DNA of 64,000 bases, taken from Acidisphaera sp035272265 (lineage in GTDB: Bacteria; Pseudomonadota; Alphaproteobacteria; Acetobacterales; Acetobacteraceae). Below, piece by piece: positions 1-8,073 of this stretch. The stretch is from positions 1-64,000 of the forward strand of contig DATEQV010000162.1 of the NCBI GenBank assembly GCA_035272265.1, read 5' to 3'. Under the pieces are notes generated by a model. The model made no database searches, was not told the DNA's origin, and was given only the letters and a program-made list of their open reading frames with translations. The position numbers were made by a program, and so were the translations under genes. The stretch's first letter is position 1, and every line of letters begins with the position of its first letter.

Positions 1-143
1 AGCTCGTGGCCCATGCGCGCCATGACGACGCTGAACCGCTCGCGCACGAATTGCGGCATCCCGAGCGAGTGCGATCCCGAGCTGTCCACCACATCGACCG
101 TCCAGATGTTGCCGTCAAGGTGGATCACCAGGTGGCCTTTCAC
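1..143 (-). pseudogene. Partial third TonB-C-like domain, runs off the window edge
   Basis: Read on the minus strand from a possible GTG at 143, this stretch gives VKGHLVIHLDG, then a WTVDVVDSSG segment like those of the two TonB-C-domain genes upstream. After the SSGSHSL segment it diverges from both neighbours and continues to the window edge. It lacks the N-terminal helix (the QAWWD..YYPRHASQ part) of the domain and overlaps the end of the preceding broken gene in another frame. I read it as the 5' edge of a partial third copy left by tandem rearrangement. It could instead be the start of a functional gene whose end lies outside the window. Confidence 0.4.
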
Positions 144-1061
144 CGGGAGTTACAAACCAAGCATTCCATGTAATCGCAGGCACGACCTCTGTTGCGCAGG
201 TAAAATCGACTGTGCCCCCATGATTGAGACCCTGATCGATATAAGGATTGTAACGATAAGAGATAACTATGTTGCCACTGAGATTGTTATCGCCATCAGG
301 CCATACGGTGTACTGAGTAAACCTGATCGCCGCAGCCGCCGCACGGCCAAGATGCTCTTCTCGACCGGTCCACTGCACCAACTTGCCTACTTCTGTCACC
401 GGAGCGAGGATGGGATAGCCCCCTTCAGAAAACTTGACCCATGCGTGCCATCAGGCCTGCGAAAGAAAATTGCTTGGGCCGAATAACGCTCTCCGTATTC
501 AGGATGATTTCTTATCCCCGCCTTCACGACCGTTCCGGTGCAGGTCCTTTGCGGCATTGTATCAAGGATAGGCGACTTGACCGGATCGTTCGTGATGGTG
601 AAGGGGCTCTTGGACAACACGGGCGCGTAACCGGCAGCCACCGGCTGATCGTGCCGGTGCGCCAGGACGTAGTGCAGCGAAATGTCCATATCGGCCTCCG
701 GCGCGCCCGCCGGGAACGGCCGCACGAACCCTCCGCGGAACGCCGAGACGCCCGCCGTGTCGAGCGAGGGCGATCCCGAGCTTTCCACCACATCGACCGT
801 CCAGATTCTGCCGTCAGGGTGGATCACCAGGTGGACTTTGACAGTGCCACCCTCATCGCTCTGCGACGCGTGTCTGGGATAGTAGGCGTGCACGTCCCAC
901 CATGCCTGCAATTGCCTCATCAAGTCGCGGCGGCCCGCGTTCGCCGGCTCCATTTGGTTCGTTATGCTGAAGTCCTGGGACAACGCGGGGGCGTAGCCGG
1001 CGGCTACCGGCGTCAGAACAAAAGCCGCGGCAAGGGCGGCTGAAGCGACCGACAACCGCAT
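115..1061 (-). pseudogene. TonB C-terminal-domain secreted protein, copy 1, frameshifted
   Basis: The start ATG at 1061 follows a GGGAG ribosome-binding site and a signal peptide (SVASAALAAAFVLTPVAAGYA). A TonB-C-like domain follows (LQAWWDVHAYYPRHASQ, VKVHLVIHPDGRIW, DVVESSGSPSLDTAG). The frame is lost near position 443: the plus strand reads CCATGCGTGCC where the intact second copy reads CCATGGCGTGCC, a one-base deletion. The remaining C-terminal part is preserved in the other frame down to a stop at 115-117. The 5' two-thirds is nearly identical to the gene at 1125-2060. Its periplasmic role is unknown; a TonB-C domain alone does not show energy transduction. The lesion could also be a sequencing error. 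Confidence 0.75.
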
Positions 1062-1124
1062 CGAGTGTTCTCCCGTCTTGGAGATCAATATCAGCCTTCC
1101 GCTGAGACCGTCCAGGTGTTGCCG

Positions 1125-2060
1125 TCAGGGTGGATCACCAGGTGGCCTTTCACCGGGAGTTACAAACCAAGCATTCCAGGTGATCGCAGGCACGATTTCT
1201 CTTGCGCAGGTAAAGTCGACTGTCCCCCCTTGGTTGATATTGTCTCTGGCGTTGTTAGTATCATAAAAGACATAAATGTTGCCCTGGAGATTGTTATCGC
1301 AGTCAGGCCATACGGTGTACTGAGTAAACCTCCAATGCGCAAACGGAAGATGCTCTTCTCTACCGGTCCACTGCACCGACTTGCCTACTTCCGTCACCGG
1401 AGCGAGGATGGGATAGCCCCCTTCATAAAACTTGACCCATGGCGTGCCATCAGGTTTGCGAAAGAAAATTGCTTGGGCCGTATAACGCGCTCCGTATTCA
1501 GGATGATTTCTTATCCCCGCCTTCACGACCGTTCCGGTGCAGGTCCTTTGCAGCATTGTATCAAGGATAGGCGACCTGACCGGATCGTTCGTGATGGTGA
1601 AGGGGCTCTTGGACAACACTTGCGTGTAGCCGGCAGCCACCGGCTGATCGTGCCGGTGCGCCAGGACGTAGTGCAGCGAAATGTCCATATCGGTCTCCGG
1701 CGCGCCCTCCGGGAACGGCCGCACGAACCCTCCGCGGAACGCCGAGACGCCCGCCGTGTCGAGCGAGCGCGATCCCGAGCTTTCCACCACATCGACCATC
1801 CAGATTCTGCCGTCAGGGTGGATCACCAGGTGGACTTTGACGGTGCCACCCTCATCGTTCTGCGACGCGTGTCTGGGATAGTAGGCGCGCACGTCCCACC
1901 ATGCCTGCAGTTGCCTCATCAAGTCGCGGCGGCCCGCGTTCGCCGGCTCCAGTTGGTTCGTTATGCTGAAGTCCTGGGACAACGCGGGGGCGTAGCCGGC
2001 GGCTACCGGCGTCAGAACAAAAGCCGCGGCAAGGGCGGCTGAAGCGACCGACGACCGCAT
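1125..2060 (-). CDS. TonB C-terminal-domain secreted protein, copy 2 (intact)
   Basis: The product is 311 residues. The start ATG at 2060 is preceded by a strong GAGGAGG site seven bases upstream. Residues 1-25 are a signal peptide. Residues about 35-125 form a TonB-C-like fold (WWDVRAYYPRHASQ, VKVHLVIHPDGRIW, DVVESSGSRSLDTAGVSAF). Residues 130-311 are an unrecognised region with three well-spaced cysteines (RTCTGT, WPDCDNN, DFTCARE). The linker segment VAAGYTQVLSKSPFTITND echoes the N-terminal VAAGYAPALSQDFSITNQ, suggesting an old internal duplication. The C-terminal tail ends out of frame inside a leftover TonB-C coding fragment. It probably shares a history with tonB upstream. No function beyond a periplasmic TonB-C domain can be claimed. 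Confidence 0.75.
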   Translation of the reverse strand: MRSSVASAALAAAFVLTPVAAGYAPALSQDFSITNQLEPANAGRRDLMRQLQAWWDVRAYYPRHASQNDEGGTVKVHLVIHPDGRIWMVDVVESSGSRSLDTAGVSAFRGGFVRPFPEGAPETDMDISLHYVLAHRHDQPVAAGYTQVLSKSPFTITNDPVRSPILDTMLQRTCTGTVVKAGIRNHPEYGARYTAQAIFFRKPDGTPWVKFYEGGYPILAPVTEVGKSVQWTGREEHLPFAHWRFTQYTVWPDCDNNLQGNIYVFYDTNNARDNINQGGTVDFTCAREIVPAITWNAWFVTPGERPPGDPP

Positions 2061-2259
2061 CGAGCAACCTCCTCTTTTTTAGATCAATGCCGGCCTTCCG
2101 CTGAAGCGAGGTGACAGGCAGGAGCATTAGCCCGTGCCGGACGCATGTCCAGGAGCTTCTGCACGATCGACATTCTGCCCGCACAAATACCTGCCGTGAC
2201 TATCGGTATCTCGTGTCGGGCGCGGTGTCGTTTTCACCAGGCCCTGGGGTTGCATCGGA

Positions 2260-3218
2260 TCACCCGCCGCTGTCCGCCGGGCGGTAGTGCAGCGTCACCA
2301 CGACATCAGCCGGCTGCGCGGGCGTGCCCGGCGGGAACGGCGGCAGATGGGCGTTGCGAAACACCGCTACCGCCGCCGCGTCGAGCACACTCGATCCCGG
2401 CCTTGCACCACGTCGATCGACGTGACCTGGCCGTCGGAAGCAATAAAGATGGGGACTCTTACGTTGCCACCCTCATTGGTCTGCGACGCCTCCTTAGGAT
2501 AGAAGGAGTGCTGGTCCCACCATTGCTTCAGCTTCCCCATCCAGGCGGCACCATTGTTCGCCTCGCTCGCGCGGCTCGGGGCATCCTGCCCGTCTGTCGC
2601 GTGCGCAGGCGCCCCCGCCGGGTTGACCGGAGCGCGGGCGGCCGCAGGCCGCGCGGCCGGGGCGCGGGCCGCCGCAGGCTGCGCGGCCGCGCGCTGTGGC
2701 GGCGCCGGCGGCGGGTGCGCCTGCGCGACCGGCGGGGGTGGCGGCGGGTGGGCCTGCACGACCGGCGGGGGTGGCGGCAGGGGCACCAGCGCGGGTGCCG
2801 GCGTCAGTGGCGGTATCTCGGTTTGCTGAACCGGTGGGGGCGGCGGCACGTCGGGTGCGGGTGCCGGCGTCAGTGGCGGTAGCTCAGCTTGCTGAACCGG
2901 TGGGGGCGGCGGCACGTCCGGTGCTGGTGCCGGCGTTGGTGGCGGTAGCTCAGCTTGCTGAACCGGTGCGGCCGGAGCAATCGGCGCGGCGGTTGCCTCC
3001 GTCGGGGCGGGCGGCTCCGGCGCCGCCTCTGCCGGCCCTTTCTCGAAAATAACATCCCCCGAGAGCGGTTCCGATGCACTTGTTGGTGGCTGCGTCGACG
3101 GAATCATCAGCAAGGACAGGAATACCGTCAGGTGCAGCGCCAGTGAAAGCAAGACCAGCCAGCCCAGCGTTTCGCGCCGGTGCACGCGCACCGCCAGCCG
3201 TTGGCTGCTGCTTAACAT
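2260..3218 (-). pseudogene. tonB: TonB energy transducer, C-terminal frameshift
   Basis: The layout is that of TonB, which carries proton-motive energy from ExbBD to outer-membrane receptors: a short cytoplasmic start, one membrane segment (GWLVLLSLALHLTVFLSLLMI), a long proline-rich periplasmic span with repeated VQQAELPPLTPAPAPDVP units, and a TonB-C domain (LKQWWDQHSFYPKEASQ, VPIFIASDGQVTSIDVVQ). Near 2399 the frame slips: the current frame ends in CSTRRR at 2367. One base over, the expected GSSVLDAAAVAVFRNAHL and VVVTLHYRPADSGG follow to a stop at 2260-2262. A single missing base explains it. A start at 3305 is also possible, but 3218 places the membrane helix normally. No exbB or exbD is visible. 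Confidence 0.8.
2823..2975. repeat. 66-bp direct repeats in the proline-rich part of tonB
   Basis: The word TTGCTGAACCGGTG begins at 2823, 2889 and 2955, giving a period of exactly 66 bp (22 codons). Two units are near-perfect and the third is partial. The repeat encodes the proline-rich spacer of TonB. Such an array can expand or contract by slippage without breaking the frame. Confidence 0.85.
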
Positions 3219-3326
3219 CGATCGAACCGGACTAAGAGGCGTTTCACCCCACCATGCACCACTGTTCGAGATCGACGATCTGAGCGGAGCGACGGAGCCG
3301 ATCACTATCCGGCATGGTGGTGCTTT

Positions 3327-4442
3327 TCATGGCCAAGCGCACCTATCGTCCAACTCCGCCTTCCCCAGCCATCTGCTCATGACGACCCGCGAAGCTACCT
3401 CGAAACCGAGGTGCTCGTAGAAGCTCACCACCTGGGCGTTCGTCTCTCGAACCAGGAGCTGCACTTTCACGATCCCCCGTTGGCGCAGCCAGTCCTCTGC
3501 CGCCTGCACCATGCGCCGGCCCACGCCCGTGCCGCGCGATGCGGGACGGGCAGCAACGTAATAAAGCCAGCCGCGATGCCCGTCATGGCCGACCATGACG
3601 CTGCCCGCCACGTCGCCGGCCTCGTCAACGGCGACCAGCACGTCCGAGCACGGACCGGCTTTGGCGAAACGAAAGTCGGCGACCGGGTCGTTGTACGATG
3701 CAACCAGATCGCAGGCGCGCCACAGCGCGACCACTTCCTGCTCGTCTTCGGCAACCGCACTTCTCACGGTCAGCGACATCAGGTGCCTCGCATCGTGCGC
3801 AGCCTTAGGGCGCTTCCAACCTAAGAGCCCGTCTCGGAATGACTCCAGAACGACTGCTTCGACCCAAAGCGGACCTGACGCGTCGGCGCAGTCCATCGGG
3901 CGAGTTGCGTGATTAAGCAGAACGTACGTCAACCTGATCGTGTCCTCGCCAATTGGATCGCTGGCAACAAGGCGGAGCGGCGGCCGGGGGCCGGCGAAGA
4001 ATGGCGTGCCGCGACCAAGCACGAAGGGGCGGAAGTAGAGTCGATACTCATCAATAAGACCAAGGTCGGTTAGGCTTCTTGCTAGGCCTGGTCCGGCGAC
4101 TGCAATCTCCCCAACGAGCTGAGCCTTCAGCCCGCGTATCACCGCCTCGAGGTCGTCGTCGACAAGTGTGGCGTTGGGGCCGACTGACTTCAGCGAGCGC
4201 GACACGACCCACTTCGGTTGGCGCCGCCACGCCGCCGCGAAGTCGCGTTGCTCAGCGCTCCACTCAGGACCGTCTTCGTCCCAATAACGCATGACCTCGT
4301 ACGTGCGGCGACCGTACACACTGCCGGTCAGGTCGCGCACATGCTCTATGAAGTGACGAAAGAGCGCGGGGCCTGGCCGCATTTCCAGGTGGTCGACGTA
4401 GCCGTCCAGGGACTGGGACAATCCGAAGACGAGCTTCGCCAT
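3327..4442 (-). CDS. RibD C-terminal-like reductase domain fused in frame to a GNAT acetyltransferase
   Basis: Residues 1-175 are a dihydrofolate-reductase-like RibD C-terminal domain (MAKLVFGLSQSLDGYVDH, VYGRRTYEVMRYWDE, KWVVSRSLKSVG, VLGRGTPFFAGPRPPL). Residues about 222-371 are a GNAT N-acetyltransferase (DVAGSVMVGHDGHRGWLYY, ASRGTGVGRRMVQAAEDWL, FYEHLGFEVASRVVMSRWL). About 45 linker residues resemble neither family. An ATG at 3779 with an AGG site seven bases upstream would start the acetyltransferase alone, so these may be two genes joined by loss of a stop. Codon use is less GC-biased than in the flanking genes, suggesting acquisition. GGAG ten bases before 4442 supports the upstream start. 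Substrates are unknown. Confidence 0.7.
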   Translation of the reverse strand: MAKLVFGLSQSLDGYVDHLEMRPGPALFRHFIEHVRDLTGSVYGRRTYEVMRYWDEDGPEWSAEQRDFAAAWRRQPKWVVSRSLKSVGPNATLVDDDLEAVIRGLKAQLVGEIAVAGPGLARSLTDLGLIDEYRLYFRPFVLGRGTPFFAGPRPPLRLVASDPIGEDTIRLTYVLLNHATRPMDCADASGPLWVEAVVLESFRDGLLGWKRPKAAHDARHLMSLTVRSAVAEDEQEVVALWRACDLVASYNDPVADFRFAKAGPCSDVLVAVDEAGDVAGSVMVGHDGHRGWLYYVAARPASRGTGVGRRMVQAAEDWLRQRGIVKVQLLVRETNAQVVSFYEHLGFEVASRVVMSRWLGKAELDDRCAWP

Positions 4443-4647
4443 GCTGCAAAATCTCCACCCAAGGGTCTTCAGAATAGCTTGAGCAGCCGTTACGCGGAAG
4501 TGAAGTTGGGCACAAACTGCACGCCGCTTTGTCGGTGCAACGAATAGCCAGAGGTCCGCTAACCACCCGAAGCGGCTGTCGGCGAAGTTGTCCGTTACGA
4601 CGTAGTTTCGAGACAGGCACTAAGTGCAATCGCACTCATCTTGGTTT

Positions 4648-4771
4648 CGTCATGCTCCGCGAAGGCGGAGCATCCACGCGTTTGCCGGCCGCGCGAAAGA
4701 AAGGCGTGGATGGTCAGCCGGAGCCTCCCCTCGGGTGCGCCTCCGGCGCAGCCCGGGGGCGGACCATGACG
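4648..4771. repeat. Composite palindromic intergenic repeat
   Basis: It lies in the 590-base gap between 4443 and 5032. The outer ends are CGTCATG and CATGACG. Inside are three hairpins: arms ATGCTCCGC (4652-4660) and GCGGAGCAT (4665-4673) around GAAG; arms ATCCACGC (4672-4679) and GCGTGGAT (4704-4711); and an imperfect GGGTGCGCC / GGCGCAGCCC hairpin at about 4733-4754. The layout recalls mobile palindromic units scattered in many alphaproteobacterial genomes; that match is from memory, not a search. The rest of the gap shows only a small AGTGC/GCACT hairpin at 4623-4636 and the promoter at 4965-4993. Confidence 0.7.
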
Positions 4772-4964
4772 TGTTGATACGGTTCGTGTGAAACTGGCCT
4801 AATGTTCGCAGCGCGAGCCCGCCCGCAAATCGGCTCAGCGACCGGCTCCGCCGTGGCCGACACTCTCGATGATCCAACCCGCCCCGTCTCGGTTCATCGC
4901 CGACCCGTCACCCGCGTCAATCGCCGCTCGGCAGGCGGATGTCCCGATCTGCCAAAAAATCCTG

Positions 4965-4993
4965 TTGACATACATTCCTAGGCTTCTTATCCT
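4965..4993 (+). promoter_or_regulatory. Sigma-70-type promoter upstream of the argS-extension frame
   Basis: TTGACA (4965-4970), a 17-base spacer and TATCCT (4988-4993). A transcript starting near 5000 would have a leader of about 33 bases carrying GGGAGGA (5022-5028) before the ATG at 5033. This is one of the best consensus promoters in the window. Confidence 0.65.
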
Positions 4994-5032
4994 CGGTCGC
5001 AGTTTTTGGCCCCCAGCGATCGGGAGGACACG

Positions 5033-6217
5033 ATGTTTCGCTGGCTCCCGACCTCGCTCCAACGCCTCTACCGAAGCCTCGCCAACGCCGTCCCCTACGC
5101 GCGCTCCACGCGCGTGCGCCCGCCGCCGCCGCCCGAGCCGGAAGCCCCGCTGCACGAGCGCGAGCGCATCTTCCGCGTCGAGATCATCCAGGACGCGTTC
5201 TGCCAGCGCCGCCCGATCGCGAAAAGCCTGTTCCGCACGCCCACCGGCCATCGCGGCGGCGAATCCTGGTGCGAACGCCGCGGCAACCATCTCCACCACC
5301 ACCGCTGCCCGACCTGCACGGACGTCCGTGACCTCCACCGCCGCGCACGCCGGGGCGACCCGGACGCCGACCGCCGGCTGCACCGCCTCGCCACCCGTGC
5401 CGCCATGCGCCTGCTCGCCGAGCGCCGCCAGTACGCCGACGCGCGCCGCCGCCAACGCGCCGCCATGCCCCCGCGCGACCCGCCCGCGGACCCCAAACTG
5501 TTCTTCAGCCTCGGCTGGGCGCGATGGCGCGCCCGCCGCGCCGCCGATCCCGGCCGATGGTTCATCGTCGAGCGGCGCGCCGTCGAAGCGAAACTCGTGC
5601 GCGCGCACACGCTCCACCTGCGCGGCCAGCTCCACCGCCGCCGAACCCGCGCGAGCGACCTCGAAGCCGCCGAATCCGCAGGACGCAAAAGCGCGCAGCG
5701 CGCATTGCGCCGCCTTGGCGTCGCGGAAGCCGCTTCGGACCGCGCCACGGTTCCGGCACCCAACCCAACCTCGTCATTGCGAGGACCGCGAGCCGAAGGC
5801 GTGGCGGGACGAAGCAACCCAGAGCCGCGTGAAAGGCGTCTGTCACGCGGCCCTGGGTTGCTTCGCTCCGCTCGCAATGACGGAGTTTCGGAGCCGACGA
5901 CCGACGCTTCAGCGCGCGGTGGCGACGACGCGCATCCGGCCGCGACACCGGAAGCGGTCAACCCCGCGCCGCCACCCGCCGCCACACCTCCGGCCACCGG
6001 GGGCGAAGCGCCGGCACAAATGCGCGTCTCGCGGCGCCCCCCGCCACCGGACTCCCCGATCAAGATCGGCGCCGGGCGCTCGCCGATCCCGCCGCCGCGC
6101 TTTCCCCGCGGCTGCCTGCGCTGCAACGCGCAGCCCGCCCCGGCGACTCCCCGAACCGGCGCGCTCGTCTGCACCGGGCTGGACGCCGCGGCGCGGACCC
6201 CCGACAACCGCCTCGCC
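5033..6217 (+). CDS. Unrecognised 395-codon frame, open straight into argS
   Basis: The ATG at 5033 has a textbook GGGAGGA site and a promoter, and the frame shows the strong G/C third-position bias of a real gene from 5033 to 6217. No stop separates it from argS at 6218. The first 225 residues include a Cys/His patch (WCERRGNHLHHHRCPTCTDV) that could bind zinc and an Arg/Ala-rich helical stretch. Residues about 247-283 are encoded by a palindromic repeat (5772-5882). The rest is proline-rich, with CLRCNAQP near the end. I do not recognise the family. It is either a separate gene whose stop was lost, or a true N-terminal extension of arginyl-tRNA synthetase. Confidence 0.55.
5772..5882. repeat. 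Nested palindromic repeat, copy A (inside a reading frame)
   Basis: Three nested inverted repeats are present: CGTCATTGCGAG (5772-5783) with CTCGCAATGACG (5871-5882); GAAGCAACCCAG (5811-5822) with CTGGGTTGCTTC (5853-5864); and GCCGCGTGA (5824-5832) with TCACGCGGC (5843-5851). A second copy with the same inner arms lies at 29928-30038, so this is a dispersed family in this genome. Here it is read through without a stop. Confidence 0.85.
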
Positions 6218-8038
6218 ATGAACACCGACCTGTTTGCCCCCGACCTGCTTGCCCCCGACCTGTTTGCCGCCATCCGCGACCACGTCCTCGCCGCGCTGCG
6301 CGAAGTCGTGCCGGACGCCGGCGACGACGTGCTGGCCAAGGTCGAGGTGACGCCCACCAAAGACCAAGCCCACGGCGACATGGCCACCAACGCCGCGCTG
6401 GTCGTGGCCAAAGCCGCGCGCCTTCCGCCGCCGAAGATCGCCGCTTCACTCGCCGGACGCCTGCGCGCCGTGCCCGACATCGCCGGCGCCGACCCCGCCG
6501 GCCCCGGCTTCGTCAACCTGCGCCTCCGCCCCAGCGCCTTCCGCGCGCTGCTGCCGCACATCCTGCGCGTCGGCGAGACCTTCGGCGACAGCCGCGTCGG
6601 CGCGGGCGTCGCGGTCAACGTCGAATACGTCTCCGCCAACCCGACCGGCCCGATGCATGTCGGCCATTGCCGCGGCGCGGTGGTGGGCGACGCGATCGCC
6701 AACCTGCTCGCCAAGGCCGGCTACGCGGTCACCAAGGAATACTACGTCAACGACGCCGGCGCGCAGGTCGCGTCGCTCGCCTGGGCCGCCTACTGGCGCT
6801 ACCTGCAGGCGATCGACTCGCCGACCACCGAGGACGCGTTCGACGCGCTCGCCCCCGGCGGCCTGCAATATCGCGGCGACTACCTGATCGACGTCGGCGC
6901 ACGCCTCGCCGAATGCCACGGCACGTCGCTCGCCGCGCCCGATCGCAGCGCCGCGCGCCCCTCGCTGTGGTTCGAGATCGTGCTCGCGTCGACCGTTGCC
7001 GAAATGATGGCGATGATCCGCGACGACCTCGCCTTGCTCGGCATCCGCCAGGACGTGTTCACCTCGGAACGCGCGCTGCTCGACGCCGGCGCCGTCGACC
7101 GCACGCTCGCGTATCTGCGCGAACGCGGAATGATCTACGAAGGCGTGCTCGACCCGCCCAAGGGCAAAACACCCGACGACTGGGAGCCGCGCGAGCAGAC
7201 GCTGTTCCGCGCCACCGCGTTCGGCGACGACGTCGACCGTCCGCTGCGCAAGTCCGACGGCAGCAACACCTATTTCGCCAACGACATCGCCTATCACGCC
7301 GACAAGATCGCGCGCGGCGCGGACGTGCTGATCGACGTGCTCGGCGCCGATCACGGCGGCTACGTCAAGCGCATGGCCGCCGCCGTGCAGGCGCTGTCGG
7401 CCGACCGTTCCGTAACGTTCGAAGCCGCGATCTGCCAGATCGTGCATCTGCTGCGCGGCGGCGAGCCGATGCGCATGTCCAAGCGCGCCGGCACGTTCGT
7501 GACGCTGCGCGACCTGCTCGAGGAAGTCGGCCGCGACGCCGTGCGCTTCACCATGCTGACGCGCAAGGCGGACGCGCAGATGGAGTTCGACCTCGACGTC
7601 GTGGTGGCGCAGACCCGCGACAACCCGGTCTTCTACGTCCAGTACGCCCACGCCCGCTGCCGCTCGGTGCTGCGCGCGGCGGCCGAGATGTTCCCGCCCG
7701 AGCAGGTCACCGACGCCGCCCTCGCCCAGGTGCCCCTCGATACGCTGGAAGCGGACCCCGAACTCGCCGTCATGCGCCGGCTGGCCGGCTGGCCGCGGCT
7801 GGTGGACGGCGCTGCACAATCGAGGGAGCCGCACCGAATCGCGTTTTTCCTCTATGACTTGGCGGGCGACTTTCATATGCTGTGGAATCGCGGGAAGGAC
7901 AACGCGACCCTCCGCTTCCTGCAGGCCGACGCCCCGGTCGAAACGCTCGCGAGGCTCGCTCTGGTGGCGGCCACGGCGACCGTGATTCGCTCGGGACTGG
8001 CGGTGATGGGGGTCGAACCGGTCGAGGAGATGCGCTGA
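6218..8038 (+). CDS. argS: Arginyl-tRNA synthetase
   Basis: It charges tRNA-Arg with arginine in the cytoplasm. The product from ATG 6218 is 606 residues, normal for class I ArgRS. Visible features are the N-terminal tRNA-binding domain (EVTPTKDQAHGDMATNAAL), the HIGH-type motif as HVGHCRG after VSANPTGPM, the KMSKS-type motif as MRMSKRAGTFVTL, and the C-terminal anticodon-binding helices ending LAVMGVEPVEEMR. ATG 6218 has no clear ribosome-binding site, and the same frame is open upstream to 5033, so the true start is in doubt. It heads a + strand block continuing through the SPOR protein, nagZ and scpAB. Confidence 0.93.
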   Translation: MNTDLFAPDLLAPDLFAAIRDHVLAALREVVPDAGDDVLAKVEVTPTKDQAHGDMATNAALVVAKAARLPPPKIAASLAGRLRAVPDIAGADPAGPGFVNLRLRPSAFRALLPHILRVGETFGDSRVGAGVAVNVEYVSANPTGPMHVGHCRGAVVGDAIANLLAKAGYAVTKEYYVNDAGAQVASLAWAAYWRYLQAIDSPTTEDAFDALAPGGLQYRGDYLIDVGARLAECHGTSLAAPDRSAARPSLWFEIVLASTVAEMMAMIRDDLALLGIRQDVFTSERALLDAGAVDRTLAYLRERGMIYEGVLDPPKGKTPDDWEPREQTLFRATAFGDDVDRPLRKSDGSNTYFANDIAYHADKIARGADVLIDVLGADHGGYVKRMAAAVQALSADRSVTFEAAICQIVHLLRGGEPMRMSKRAGTFVTLRDLLEEVGRDAVRFTMLTRKADAQMEFDLDVVVAQTRDNPVFYVQYAHARCRSVLRAAAEMFPPEQVTDAALAQVPLDTLEADPELAVMRRLAGWPRLVDGAAQSREPHRIAFFLYDLAGDFHMLWNRGKDNATLRFLQADAPVETLARLALVAATATVIRSGLAVMGVEPVEEMR

Positions 8039-8073
8039 GCGTCTCCCTCCCGGAATAAAGACGGGGAGAGACG

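Noticed and set aside
4835..5635. Minus-strand frame opposite the argS extension
   Set aside because: Third-position bias and the ribosome-binding site support the plus-strand frame from 5033.
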